From Siphonodentalium dalli (taxonomy: Eukaryota; Mollusca; Scaphopoda; Gadilida; Siphonodentaliidae): a DNA stretch of 64,000 nt. Position numbers and translations under genes: made by a program. The notes under the pieces are model-generated. The model worked only from the letters and a program-made list of their open reading frames with translations, was not told the origin of the DNA and made no database searches. How positions within the stretch are numbered: the stretch's first letter is position 1; each line of letters opens with the position of its first letter. Below are positions 53,961-64,000 of the stretch, piece after piece. The stretch lies in the NCBI GenBank assembly GCA_032622095.1, contig CP136063.1:265293426-265357425 (forward strand). Reading direction: 5' to 3'.

Positions 53961-55600
53961 ACTCTATTTACTGTAACACATGGAATTATTCCCTTTCCAG
54001 GTTGAGCTACAGTGGCATTGACTCTTTCATTTTTGCGTTTTATAACATTAAACCGACAACTAAACCATATTATTCGACGGTCCATTAAACCCGGTTTTGG
54101 GAGGTTTGACATAAGACGACAAATTCGTATTTTCTGTATTACCAAGTGACTCATTAAATAACGAGGGTTGTTAGTAGCGTTTACTTATTCCCGTTAATTG
54201 AGTGCATGTCGATAATCACCTTACCGACCTGCATGCTGTCCACCTGGCAGCTAGGTAGTTCCATTGCATTCTCATATCATCGAATCAGCCAGCCACTGAA
54301 TGAAAACAAACGACACATTAGACCCGACTTGAAGGGACGGTCATTATAAGTTTATATAAACCATGTTTAAACTCGGAGGTATACACTGGATATGACAAAT
54401 CCGGCCAACGCGTTTGGTGAATTAAGCAATATAAAGCAGCACGGGCGGAATCCGTTTAATGCGTCAGAATCCCCGATGGACTGATACCAAATTTCAGCAG
54501 ATCCTTACAATGTCATACACTACCAGGGGAAATATGTTAAAAGTTAGACCGTGTCACAGATAACAACATCTGATGTTAGTAGTTTGAGATCCGTAACTCC
54601 TTGCTTCAACAGCGCGTAACAGCGCTAACATTCTGAGTTCAAAGTCCTCCTTCTTTAATAGCGCTAACATTCTGAGTTCAAAGTCGGAATTTTCTCCCAA
54701 ACTGCTGGTCCTATTTCAACCAAATGTGTTGTGGTGACTCGGGTTACACTGGTGGAGGTTAAAACCGCGTTAGTGTTTCGAAATTTTGATTTAAAAAAAA
54801 TTAATTAAAACAAAAAATAAATAAATAGAAATAAACGATCAAAATTTGCATACATGGGCCACAGGCCGCGGCCCCTCCGACGCGGAATAAAGGCTTCAAA
54901 GGGAGCCTGTTTCAGCTAGTTATCAATATTGATCCAGAAATTTGTCCATCTACAGCATTCACGTTATTATATTAATTCCAACCGCCTTCCCTGCATCACA
55001 CACCCTTTTATGTTATTTTTCAATTTTGTTACAGGAATTTGTCTAATAGTGGTGTCTATTTTAGACACATCCGTTACTTCGTAAAAGAGACATAAGTGCG
55101 ACCGCAGACGCTGCGATTTTAAATCACAGGTGGAGAAAATCACTGGTGGGGCACGCACTGCGCATGCGCATGACCGCAGACATATCGTAGCGACCAAGCA
55201 ATGTTTGATTTTTACCAAGAAAATCGTGGTGTGTCCTTGAAAACATTCGCAAACAACTAATTCAACGAATTGGACTTCCTGGAAGGAGACACTTTTAATT
55301 GAATTGAGGCGGGAAAGGGAGTATTTATATAAGTGTTCTGCCCGTTGAGCACTGCGCTGACTTTAACGGATACACATATGATATATTGTTAGCGCTGGCA
55401 CGGTGTAACGTTTGAAACAGGTTTCACCTGCATTGTAGCGTATAACATTGTAAGCATTGTACCGGGAGGTTTGGGTAGAAAAAGTCCAGATACAGGAATG
55501 TGGGTGGTTCTAAGTCGGAAAACAATTGAGATGCAAATTGTTTCCAATCAACATATTTATCAAAGATTGATTAGGAAACATTAATATATTGGAATTATAT
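53961..55600. other. No gene recognised; short duplication
   Basis: AGCGCTAACATTCTGAGTTC plus AAAGTC occurs twice, 37 bp apart (about 54,622 and 54,659). An 83-codon minus frame (55,218-54,967) has no motif. A GC-rich patch at 54,865-54,890 is unassigned. Confidence 0.35.
55159..55170. promoter_or_regulatory. Consensus NRF-1-type site
   Basis: TGCGCATGCGCA fits the palindromic binding consensus of NRF-1 in animals exactly. It lies in a CpG-containing pocket, but no downstream coding exon was recognised. Confidence 0.3.
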
Positions 55601-56030
55601 CACTTAGGGTACGGTACGTTCATACACTGGCAAGTTTGCACGGTATGGTTTGCATGCATTTTGTCGTAGAAAACGATATGGTACCATAACATGAACGGAA
55701 AAAAAGCACATAAAGTGCACATGTGCACAGCTAACTACATGCGAAGTAAAATCTCCGTAGTTCCACTAGTAACGATGCTACCGGAATTTGCCTGTAAATA
55801 GCATGCAATTATCTGCAAGAATAAATCATACAGGTATTTGATGGCAAATTCAAGTAGCAGTGTTACAAGTGGAACTGCAGAAATTTTACTTCTCATGTCG
55901 CTAGCTTTGGTAAAGATGCATGTTATATGTATGCTTCCGTACATATTCTGGCAACATGTGGTTTTTTATGACGAAATGCCCGCAAAAGCATACAGTGCAA
56001 ACTTGCCAGCGTATGAACGTACCCTTAGTG
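55601..56030. mobile_element. Foldback element, about 200-bp diverged arms
   Basis: CACTTAGGGTACG..TTCATAC, CTGGCAAGTTTGCA and GGTATG at the left match the inverse at the right (GCAAACTTGCCAGCGTATG, AACGTACCCTTAGTG). Pairing continues with mismatches to the centre near 55,820. No coding sequence. Confidence 0.75.
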
Positions 56031-57759
56031 TTGTACTGAGCTGACATGTTGTATCATATCTGAGTATGATATTCCCATATTATAGTGACTAGAAAACACT
56101 ATGCATCACCAGGTTGGGCACTCATGATTATATTATACTGGTACATGTAAATGTAGTCCATATGGGTAGCTACTGAGTTGGCTTATTGATTGAGCAACCT
56201 CAACCAAAATTGATATAATTTCGTTTCAAAGACACATGTATTAAAATATATTATTGAGCCTATATTTCACTCTCAATACTATTATATGAACAGTGGCTAT
56301 TAATGTCTTATTCTTATTCAGTATTTCTACCACCCGATATACAAATCAAGAAGCATGTTCCAGCAGTGCTATACGTGGCTATATACATAATCAATAAACC
56401 CATTTTGAATGACAAAATGTGACATCCGCATGTCAACAGTATAACATTTTTATAACAAAATATTTGCAAATATCATCTTGCCATCTGAGCCTTTAACACC
56501 AGTCACTGGTTACAAAAAACATTTTATTTTTATAGGATCGTAGACCACACGAGCATAAGCATTGCATCAAACAATCACTGACATACGCTTAGTCAATTAG
56601 GATGCCACATGGAGTGCATTGGCCAACAAACTTGAACACGGTATGTGCACATGCATTGATTATAATTGAGAGGTGAATATTATAGGCCTAAGATGAAATT
56701 CCTATTCATAATGCATATCTTTATACATTCACTAAGAAGTATGTCAATGTTAGCCAAAAGATGGGAAGCAGATACTTATAGGAACACGTTGTGTCAGGTA
56801 TGAAATTTCAAATTGTTGAATAATTTGTCGAAGTTGACCACCAACACAACACCTGTCGCCACGTCCCTGCTTATAATTGGTGATAAGTACCCCAATGCCC
56901 AGTGTGTTCACAGTTTCCTCACCTTGAACACAAGCAGGTAAATGCACGACATATAAAACTGTGTATCTGAGTAATTCATGGTGGAAACCAGTCTTAGTAA
57001 ACATACATTCATACCACTACTTTGATATGTTGGTATGTAGTTTACTTCAGACAGGGTGGCAACTGTCCTAGTATCGGACAATAGGTACACACGTAATTAG
57101 TCTTTCTCCTGATCACCAACGATTACTCAAAGCGGTCTTCATTTGTTGGAACACAAACCAGTAACGAGGGGTTCCCAAGTGCATAATTCTTCACCGTGCA
57201 TGCATGGTAGTGATTGAAACCATTGTCAACTTCCTATCGCCAAAAAGTTATCATCGCTGTATATTCTATATTTGTATTTGTTACCAAGTCTGACATTTCG
57301 GCCTTTGATGTAAACATATTTATTTCTCTAAATCATGCACATTAGTTAACAGAGTTGTATAATATATATAAAGACAATTATTTTAGAGAATGGGATTTGG
57401 CAGAAAGTGTGATGTTATATTAGCCATTTCCCCATCTTTGTCATACACATGTGGTGGTGTCTTTATTGCTTTTTCATAATGTTCTTTTCCCAGTTAGATT
57501 TTGTTTTTATTTAAATTTTTCTATCTTATTATAATTGTCAGTCGTCTGGGGCATAGACTGTCCAACAGTAACCTATAATAATGGGTCACTGTTGGGCAGT
57601 CCACGATTCAGATGAACTGAATTGTTACTACCATTTGTTTGTGACCTGACCATCGACCCCACTCGATCAGTTTCCAATAATCATAGCATAATTAACGTTT
57701 CAAGATCGATACGACAAGAGTGATGTATCGTATGTATATACTTATTGCGAGCAATTCCA
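56031..57759. other. Mostly unassigned; one dispersed fragment
   Basis: GTGTCAGGTATGAAATTTC..TTGTTGAA..TTGT and CTGTCGCCACGTCCCTGC (56,793-56,868) recur at 60,339-60,436 and in part at 59,893-59,940. Otherwise AT-rich with small frames. Confidence 0.4.
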
Positions 57760-58634
57760 GGGGTCAATACTATGAACAATTTTATACCTGTAATACAAAT
57801 TGTATTTATTAATTTGTAATTACAAATTTGTGTTAACTATCACAGTGGTTTCATAGTACAGGGAAAATTTAGCCGTATTATTGTAATACCTTAAACTGGG
57901 CGAGAGGTGAAACCCCTAAAAGGCAGCTGTAAAACTTAGAAAAAACTAACTCACCACTCTGCTCCCATGCACCCGTTATCAATGTTATCTGAATACCAGT
58001 TCAAATTAGACGGACATCCATATAGAGCTAAAATAACTGACAACGATTTATATGGGGAAGTTACAATGCGTGCTATCATATTGTGAATAGTGATAACGCC
58101 GGTACTATGAAACGATGAGCTAACAAAATCTCGCATATTTCACAAAGATCTACTGTTGATTATTGTAGATTGCTTACGGACAAACCTTTGCCTGTGAGGG
58201 ATTCACAATATATTGAATCACGCCAAGCCAAAGTTACCAAAGAAATAACCAATCATAAGTTGAGAGGTGATCACTTATCAGAGCTATCCAATCGGTTCAC
58301 GAATTGCTAAGTTGATGACCACTTGTCTGCGCAAAGTTAACAAATAAACTGTTCATTTGTAGTGTGTGTCTGTAAGTACAAGTCAGTGTAATAACGAGTA
58401 CTACAACCAATTTGGTATCATTGTTTTTACAAATTACAAATTTACAACCATTCAGTTTGTGAAAATAAAATATTATTTTGATGGTATAGCATTATATATA
58501 TTGTGACCATCCTATGATTTCAAACTGATCCGCTACTCTTATTATAACACATCGAGGCAGTAACGTGGCTTCATTTTATCGGGGGGTGTATCGAAGCAGG
58601 GACGTGCTAATGGTATCGGTTATAGGAGTGGTGG

Positions 58635-58919
58635 GGGGCCCCGGTGGTCCAGTCGGTCCAGGTGCATTACACCGTCACAGGCCGTCCAGTGTTGACGAAG
58701 CTGATTCGAGCCCCGTCATATGGAGGGTGACCGGAATCGTATATCTGGGCAAGTTTATCAGTTGCTTTCCGGGGGGTCGGTGGTTTCTACACGCAGTGGG
58801 ACGATTTCTCGGCGAAATCAAGCCTCTGTGTGGTCTTTCCTCCACCCGTAAAATTGACAACGTCGTGTGTGGCCTAGCGGCTAGAACGACGATACACCCT
58901 AATAAACCAAACCAAAGCA
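58635..58919 (+). mobile_element. tRNA-derived SINE with 13-bp target duplication
   Basis: Box A-like TGGTCCAGTCGG (58,645-58,656) and box B-like GATTCGAGCCC (58,703-58,713) form a Pol III promoter of the tRNA type. A unique body with GTGTGGCCTAGCGGCTAGAA follows, then a CACCCTAATAAACCAAACC tail. ATAGGAGTGGTGG flanks it on both sides (58,622-58,634 and 58,920-58,932) as the target-site duplication, proving retroposition. The 137-codon frame across it is not a gene. Confidence 0.85.
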
Positions 58920-59140
58920 ATAGGAGTGGTGGTCATTTTATAATTTCAAACTGCTCCGATATCTTATACTATATCTAGATAGGGACGTGGCTATATGGGC
59001 TCAGTTTGGCGATGGGGTGTCCATCCTATAATTTCCATATGCACCCTTTGAATAAACAAAATGCCTATAAATTCCACATAGCGATGGAATCGTATACCAA
59101 GAGTGAAAGTATTTAAATTTTTCTACGCTGATAACAAAAG

Positions 59141-59431
59141 TTAGTCAATATGACTAACATATGTTAGTCAAAGGTTTTTCCTCAGGATGACTGATTTAGT
59201 TCAGACAACATGACTGAGGCATAACATTAATTAAAATAACTAGGGTGATGTTAGTCATAACGACTAAGAAATGGGGATCCAAACGACTAATTAGTCAAAA
59301 TTGCCAGGATTTAGTCATAACTTTTCTTAGTCAATTGGAAGGCGAAAACTAAAGTTGCTGAATTATGTGCAAATAATTCCAATACTTGACCAAATTACTC
59401 AAAATGTTTGTGACTAACACTAAGTTAGTCA
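59141..59431. repeat. Cluster of TTAGTCA / TGACTAA heptamers
   Basis: Nine exact copies of the heptamer (both orientations) in 291 bp, plus near-matches such as CGACTAA and TGACTGA. Not a regular tandem array. It may be a binding-site cluster or a decayed short repeat. Confidence 0.7.
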
Positions 59432-60071
59432 TATTTAATGAATATGTCCAACCCAAGGGGGTGGACATCTTACTGTTACAGCTTGAAAATCAGAAGCCAA
59501 CCGGGGTAAACAATTACATTTCACAGAAACAGAAGTTTCTAATTGAGGGATGGGGATACAGTTGGATATCGACGTTGGCGCATCGAAGAGAACATCTTGC
59601 CACGTCACTGTATTTATGCTCTAGTCATTTGTGAAAACTGTGCTTGCATCTTCGTATTCGTGTCCTTTACCGTGACCAAATGCATTCGCGTCGGCGATTG
59701 AAACTCAAATGATAATCCGCCCATGACCATGAGTATCATTTACCTCGCAATGCTTTCTTGAGCGAAAAATCATACTCACATTGGGAACACGCGTCATTTT
59801 TATTTATTGTCATTTATAAACTATACTTGATCAAGACAACAACAACGAAATGTCTCTAACCAATTACCAAAAGGCAGTATTTCTGAAAGAATGTGTCAGG
59901 CATCGTGTTCCCAAGACCACTATCGCCATGTCCCTGTTTATGAGATTTCCATTGATAACACATTTTCATAAGGGGGCTACATCCCTGCGAATCAGATGGT
60001 TATATGCTCCGGTTTAAGGATGTGAAAATCGACAATTTATGTTTGACACCCTATATAGACATTCTAGACAA

Positions 60072-60127
60072 GTTCCTTAACGTTGTAACTTTCAATAAAT
60101 TGGGTAATTTCAGTAGTTACAAGGAAC
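60072..60127. repeat. Short hairpin
   Basis: GTTCCTTAACGTTGTAAC and GTTACAAGGAAC pair imperfectly around about 25 nt. No RNA gene recognised. Confidence 0.4.
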
Positions 60128-60738
60128 ACATACTGCTACCTCACATCCAAGCTGACCCCCTAAGGTTAGACAATTTCTAAATATAGGCCATTTCAATCCA
60201 AACTTTTGACCAAAGGAGGTAAATATGCAAATGTTGGTCTAAAACAAACACATACCCCCTAATAAATTGTTGGAAAAACAAAATAACAGAACAAGTTCAA
60301 CCTATTTTTGTTGTAAAATTTCCAATTCATGTTGTTTCAGGTATTAAATTTCCAGCTGTTGAACGTGTTGATAAAATGTTTGGGGGGAGAAACATAACCC
60401 AAACCCCTTGTCGCGACGTCCCTGCATGTGGGTTGTACTTGAGATTTCCAGCTGACAAAATATTTTCACGAGGGGGTGAATCGACCCCTTGTCGTCACGT
60501 CCCTGCGTATCATAGATGGATATATTATCCGGGTTAAGGGTGCGAAAACTGAAAAATTATGTTTCATAGTACTCGAACATTCTTTGTGATTGGAGATATT
60601 TGTAAATACAAAGAACACGTACTATTTGTGATTTATGTTTGTAATCGTAGGTTCATAGTATTGGCGGAATGATAAATTGTTATTTCTTACAAACAATTGT
60701 ATATTCTTACAAAGATAAAGTTTCATAGTATTGACCCC

Positions 60739-61521
60739 AGATGATCATGCCCGATAACCGAATAGGAGATATGAGATATTTTCTAATTTTCTGAATTGTA
60801 CTGTATATCTAGTCACCGTGATGTGACCATGTGCTATTGTACACTCGTCTTGTCTCATTTATAGGCAGGAATTATCATTTATTTATCTGTATTTATTTAT
60901 ACTTATTCAAACTTATTTATACAGAGAGCGACTTAGGTAAAGTTCAATTTGAGAATCGTTTAGACAACAATATTTCGGCCTTTTGGCGACAGATGTTCCG
61001 AGTAAGAGTTCTGGGTTTCTACAGCAGTCATTTCGTGGTATTCGTTGTTAGTTCTACCCACTAAATATTGATTTCCGAGAGAAGTTCAATATATAATCTG
61101 GATTCACGATTATATAGCTATTGGTATTCAACATGAATAACAAGTGTCACGTGATGTTAGTATTGTATTTCAAAACGAGTATACAAATTTAATCGAAGGG
61201 GTTGATCATAAGATTAAATAACGAAGATATTAAGAAATTCTAAGAAAATAAAAAAAATATTAAAGAGCGTTAGCTGAAATTAACTTATGTACGACAAACG
61301 TTGATCAATTGTGATGGTGTACACTGTTTCAGACAAATTCGCTATTTCATCGGAAGGATGTTCTATATTGGGTTAATCACCATTCCGATTAACTCATCTC
61401 GAAATGCAATCCTAACACCACGTGGCACCTGTTACTACTGCGGATTGAATACCAATCGCTATCTAATCTTTCCCTATTCAAATGCGTGCTTATTAGGCGA
61501 GCATATAGTTACACGTATACA
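60739..61521. other. No gene recognised
   Basis: AT-rich with small frames only; a single TTAAAGAGCGTT word occurs at about 61,260. Confidence 0.35.
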
Positions 61522-61730
61522 GTAATGCTCTAAGTAATCGACTTCTTAACCACCGCAGAATTATGGGTAACTTTTCAGGATTTAGTCGGAAATATGGCTT
61601 GTTGCCATTCATCGGAAAGCTCTCCCGAGAGCTTTCCGATGAATGGCAACAAGCCATATTTCCGACTAAATCCTGAAAAGTTACCCATAATTTCTGCTGT
61701 GGTTAAGAAGTCGATTACTTAGAGCATTAC
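61522..61730. mobile_element. Near-perfect 209-bp palindrome
   Basis: Left arm GTAATGCTCTAAGTAATCGA...GGAAAGCTCTC and right arm GAGAGCTTTCC...ACTTAGAGCATTAC pair over about 103 bp with one mismatch and one single-base indel, around a 2-nt centre (61,625-61,626). No coding content. Likely a recent foldback MITE or an inverted duplication. Confidence 0.9.
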
Positions 61731-62224
61731 AATACATTGCACATATATGATATATGGTTGGTATATCTGAACAAACGTGCCCCTGACTAAGTTGTTTAAG
61801 TCAGTTGACTTAGTCTCTGTACGCAATGTTCTGTCGCCACCAATAAACTGAACATCGTGGTATGGCCTATGTTAGCAATTGAAACCCGGACAAATGAAAT
61901 ATGTCAATAAATACATGTACATATGCTATCAAGTAACACACAGCATTCCAAACTTACGAATCAAACAATTAAGTTAAACAAAGAGCATCAAAATTCGTCC
62001 GGCAAGCAAATAACCAACGCGGTCAGTCGCAATCTGGGCGTTGTATGAGCAGCCAACGCTTGACCCGGTTTTGAATTGCCTTTATTGTATACATTACACG
62101 GCATAAGAAAGATCGTCGCCAATTAACGTGGGTGGAAAACATTCCTCGCGAGATTGTAACCAAACTCACCACAAACACTCTTATTAAACTGGCTTTGATC
62201 TCTGGTGATGATTACCATAACAGT
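61731..62224. other. No gene recognised
   Basis: AT-rich; nothing coding and no repeat copy identified. Confidence 0.35.
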
Positions 62225-62490
62225 TCTTTTCTGTATGACATACAATTTACAAGAAAACCATAGTCAGAAATGGTAACGCCCTCAAAGATCGTATTATTAG
62301 ACATATATAACATATATAACATATATAACATATATAACATATAAAATATATTCATTTCATGAATGCACCACCTCAGAATTCCGTTAACACAACTAATCCT
62401 TCAAATTATTACAACAACTACGGCTTATCACTGAAGGTTTCTCATTCACCACACCAGAAAGCCTCTAAATGCGGACCAAAAATCTACTCG
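62225..62490. repeat. Inverted copy of the repeat at 2.41-2.61 kb
   Basis: On the minus strand GAATGAGAAACC..CAGT.ATAAGCCGTAGTT and GAGGGCGTTACCATTTCTGA match 2413-2605. A 9-bp ACATATATA microsatellite (62,301-62,342) separates the two blocks. Confidence 0.6.
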
Positions 62491-63079
62491 TCGGATTAAA
62501 TACAACCCGATACTTCGCAATACGACCGCTTGTCTACATTCCTTTTAATAAGTCAATTATAAACAATAGAGACGTGAATTTGTTTTTTATTCCTTAGTCA
62601 CCTTTGGACTGAAAAAAAAGTTGTCGATGTTGAAAAAGTTGGTGGAAAAGACTTAGTGACGCTGCTGGTGCCGAAAAATATCGGGACTTGGGGGAAAATC
62701 ACTCCAATTTATATTGTCGGTCCGAGCAACGCTCGGACTACTTTTCGACACTTTTTCATCGTCGACCCAACTTTTTTTCAAATTCGATCCTGCTCGACCC
62801 AACTTTTTTCGGCTCGAAATGTTTTGTCGAGGTGGCTAACAATGATTCTGGAGATATCCCGACTTACCCTATTTTCGAGCCATATTTTTAGTTTCGACCC
62901 TAAAACATTTCGGAAAATTGTTTCATCCCACACTGAGGACGTTCCCAGAGTCATTTCCTCCAAATCCCAATATGTTTCGATCCGAGCAGCGGTTGGGAAA
63001 TGAACAGAGTTAATAATCAAGAACCAGGTGCGAAATATTATATTGGCAGTAATACTGCCGAGAGAGGCGGATATATGGT

Positions 63080-63081
<2 letters not shown>
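62491..63081. other. Unassigned, contains perfect small hairpin
   Basis: GTCCGAGC-AAC-GCTCGGAC at 62,720-62,738 is a perfect 8-bp stem. CGACCCAACTTTTTT occurs twice nearby (62,763 and 62,795). A 115-codon plus frame (62,656-63,003) has no family motif. Confidence 0.35.

Positions 63082-63170
<89 letters not shown>
63082..63170. repeat. (GA)n microsatellite
   Basis: About 44 GA units. Associated Arg-Glu and Ser-Leu frames are artefacts. Confidence 0.98.
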
Positions 63171-63172
<2 letters not shown>

Positions 63173-63389
63173 ATGGAGAAAAGAGAGGGAATCTGCTTAG
63201 ACTGCTTGCTATGACATGGGAAGAGTCGTCTGCCTTAAATATATAAACATTTAATGAATGAGCATATACATTTATTAGCATTCCAGTATTTTGCCCCATG
63301 GCCAGGTTCCTTAGTTAGTTGGCTCCTTCAACTCCATGCCGCGACGTCATTGAATGATTACATCGTTGCATGTGTAGTAGATGCTTTAA

Positions 63390-63474
63390 AATAATCTAAT
63401 TTACATACGCATATCAACTACATACCCTTATAATAATCTAATTTACATACGCATATCAACTACATACCCTTATA
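63390..63474. repeat. Perfect twofold 42-bp tandem repeat
   Basis: ATAATCTAATTTACATACGC plus ATATCAACTACATACCCTTA occurs twice in succession without a difference. Confidence 0.93.
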
Positions 63475-63484
63475 ATAATCTGAT

Positions 63485-63695
63485 CTTCTGAGTATCAAAC
63501 CTTCGGAGTATCGGACATTCGGTCTATTGGCATTCGGGGTATCGGACATTCGGATTATCGGACCTTCGGAGTATTGGGTCTTCGGACTATATGACGAACT
63601 TCGGAGTATTGGACCTTCGTAATATGGGACCTTCGGAGTATTGGACCTTCGTAATATGGGACCTTCTGACTATTGTGGGACCTTCGGCGTTCTGA
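63485..63695. repeat. Irregular 16-17-bp tandem repeat
   Basis: Repeating GGACCTTCGGAGTATT and variants (ATCGGACATTCGG, GGACCTTCGTAATATG), about 12 degenerate units. Confidence 0.85.
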
Positions 63696-63720
63696 GTTCA
63701 AAGACAATTCAACTTTATCT

Positions 63721-63800
63721 TATTTATTTTACTCTTTGCATGACTAAATCATTTGGCACACCCAAACAGACCACAATCCTAATCTGATCATTACTAAATT
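63721..63800. repeat. Part-unit of the 53.4-kb tandem repeat
   Basis: TTTACTCTTTGCATGACTAA followed by ATC.TTTGGCA and a GATCAT..TAAATTTCAT word match units at 53.47-53.72 kb. The window ends about 200 bp later without a recognisable gene. Confidence 0.55.
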
Positions 63801-64000
63801 TCATACGGATGACCTCTAGAGGGGAGTCAATCTGCAAAACAGAGTTAAACCCTCTCGCTACGCGATGCCCGAACGCTGCCATGGTTGCATCGGCAGGTAC
63901 ACGATTTAACTTAAGGATCTCGTGAACCCACAGACACAACCAAACATCCAATACGGTCACACACCCACTGCAATACATATAAAAACTGTATCAGAGGTCA

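Larger units (their letters stand above)
57760..60738. mobile_element. Possible 3-kb element bounded by inverted 17-mers
   Basis: GGGGTCAATACTATGAA (57,760-57,776) and TTCATAGTATTGACCCC (60,722-60,738) are perfect inverses. The core TTTCATAGTA or its inverse recurs inside near both ends (57,848; 58,090; 60,568; 60,650). CACGTCCCTGC words also recur. No transposase frame is visible. It is an inference that this is one unit. Confidence 0.4.

Noticed and set aside
58645-58713. Functional tRNA gene
   Set aside because: Box A and box B fit, but cloverleaf stems are not formed and target duplications show it is a SINE head.
58565-58978. 137-codon frame with GGPGGPVGPG
   Set aside because: It lies across the SINE and its target duplications; the glycine-proline word is the tRNA-like head read as protein.
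62778-63299. 173-codon minus frame with a long Ser-Leu tract
   Set aside because: It depends on the GA microsatellite; flanking residues show no family motif.
1-64000. Bacterial or viral origin of the window
   Set aside because: LINEs, SINE, MITEs, microsatellites and splice-like signals are typical of an animal nuclear genome; no operons or viral genes are seen.

Overview
This looks like non-genic, repeat-rich DNA from an animal nuclear genome, most likely a marine invertebrate. I lean towards a mollusc (bivalve-like), with low to moderate confidence. The reasons are AT-rich sequence with no operon structure, an intact APE-type non-LTR retrotransposon plus decayed relatives, a tRNA-derived SINE with a target-site duplication, many foldback/MITE-like elements, GA and CAT microsatellites, several long minisatellites, and dispersed families carrying GTCCGTCCG runs or AAGATGGC-type words that I associate with molluscan genomes. 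No multi-exon host gene, rRNA or canonical tRNA gene could be recognised.

Layout. 0-2.6 kb: dispersed repeats and a minus-strand LINE remnant. 2.6-7.4 kb: a near-complete two-ORF LINE on the plus strand, with an SR-rich ORF1 (broken or regulated by one in-frame stop) and an uninterrupted ORF2 (endonuclease, reverse transcriptase, C-terminal zinc-finger motif). 8.9-14.6 kb: a repeat split by about 2 kb of tandem insertions, with an unsplit paralogue at 14 kb; a foldback element with 9-bp target duplication; a 26-bp minisatellite. 15.7-22.6 kb: a piggyBac-like MITE, hairpin elements, a LINE remnant, a possible SAM-domain first exon and a possible small minus-strand terminal exon. 22.7-27.4 kb: a 4.3-kb foldback element inserted in one unit of a tandem duplication. 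27.7-30.7 kb: a possible divergent promoter with a small ORF, then MITE copies. 31-38.7 kb: more inverted-repeat elements, CAT repeats, a 33-bp minisatellite and dispersed repeats.

39.4-45.0 kb holds the most striking structure. A 5.27-kb minisatellite sits exactly inside a decayed reverse-transcriptase sequence: the coding sequence runs up to the catalytic F-A-x-D motif, the array begins, and the same RT resumes after it. The repeat unit itself is the RT segment just after the active site. 45.2-53.9 kb: 28-bp, 21-bp and 41/52-bp minisatellites, another LINE C-terminal remnant, foldback repeats and a 160-bp tandem repeat. 54-64 kb: mostly unassigned sequence, a foldback element, a 3-kb segment bounded by inverted 17-mers that holds a SINE and a cluster of TTAGTCA words, a near-perfect 209-bp palindrome, and simple repeats.

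Functionally the window reads as a palimpsest of transposons and the tandem arrays growing in them. Only the 2.6-7.4 kb LINE looks capable of encoding working proteins, and it may be a recent insertion. All similarities were judged by eye, and no database search was possible.
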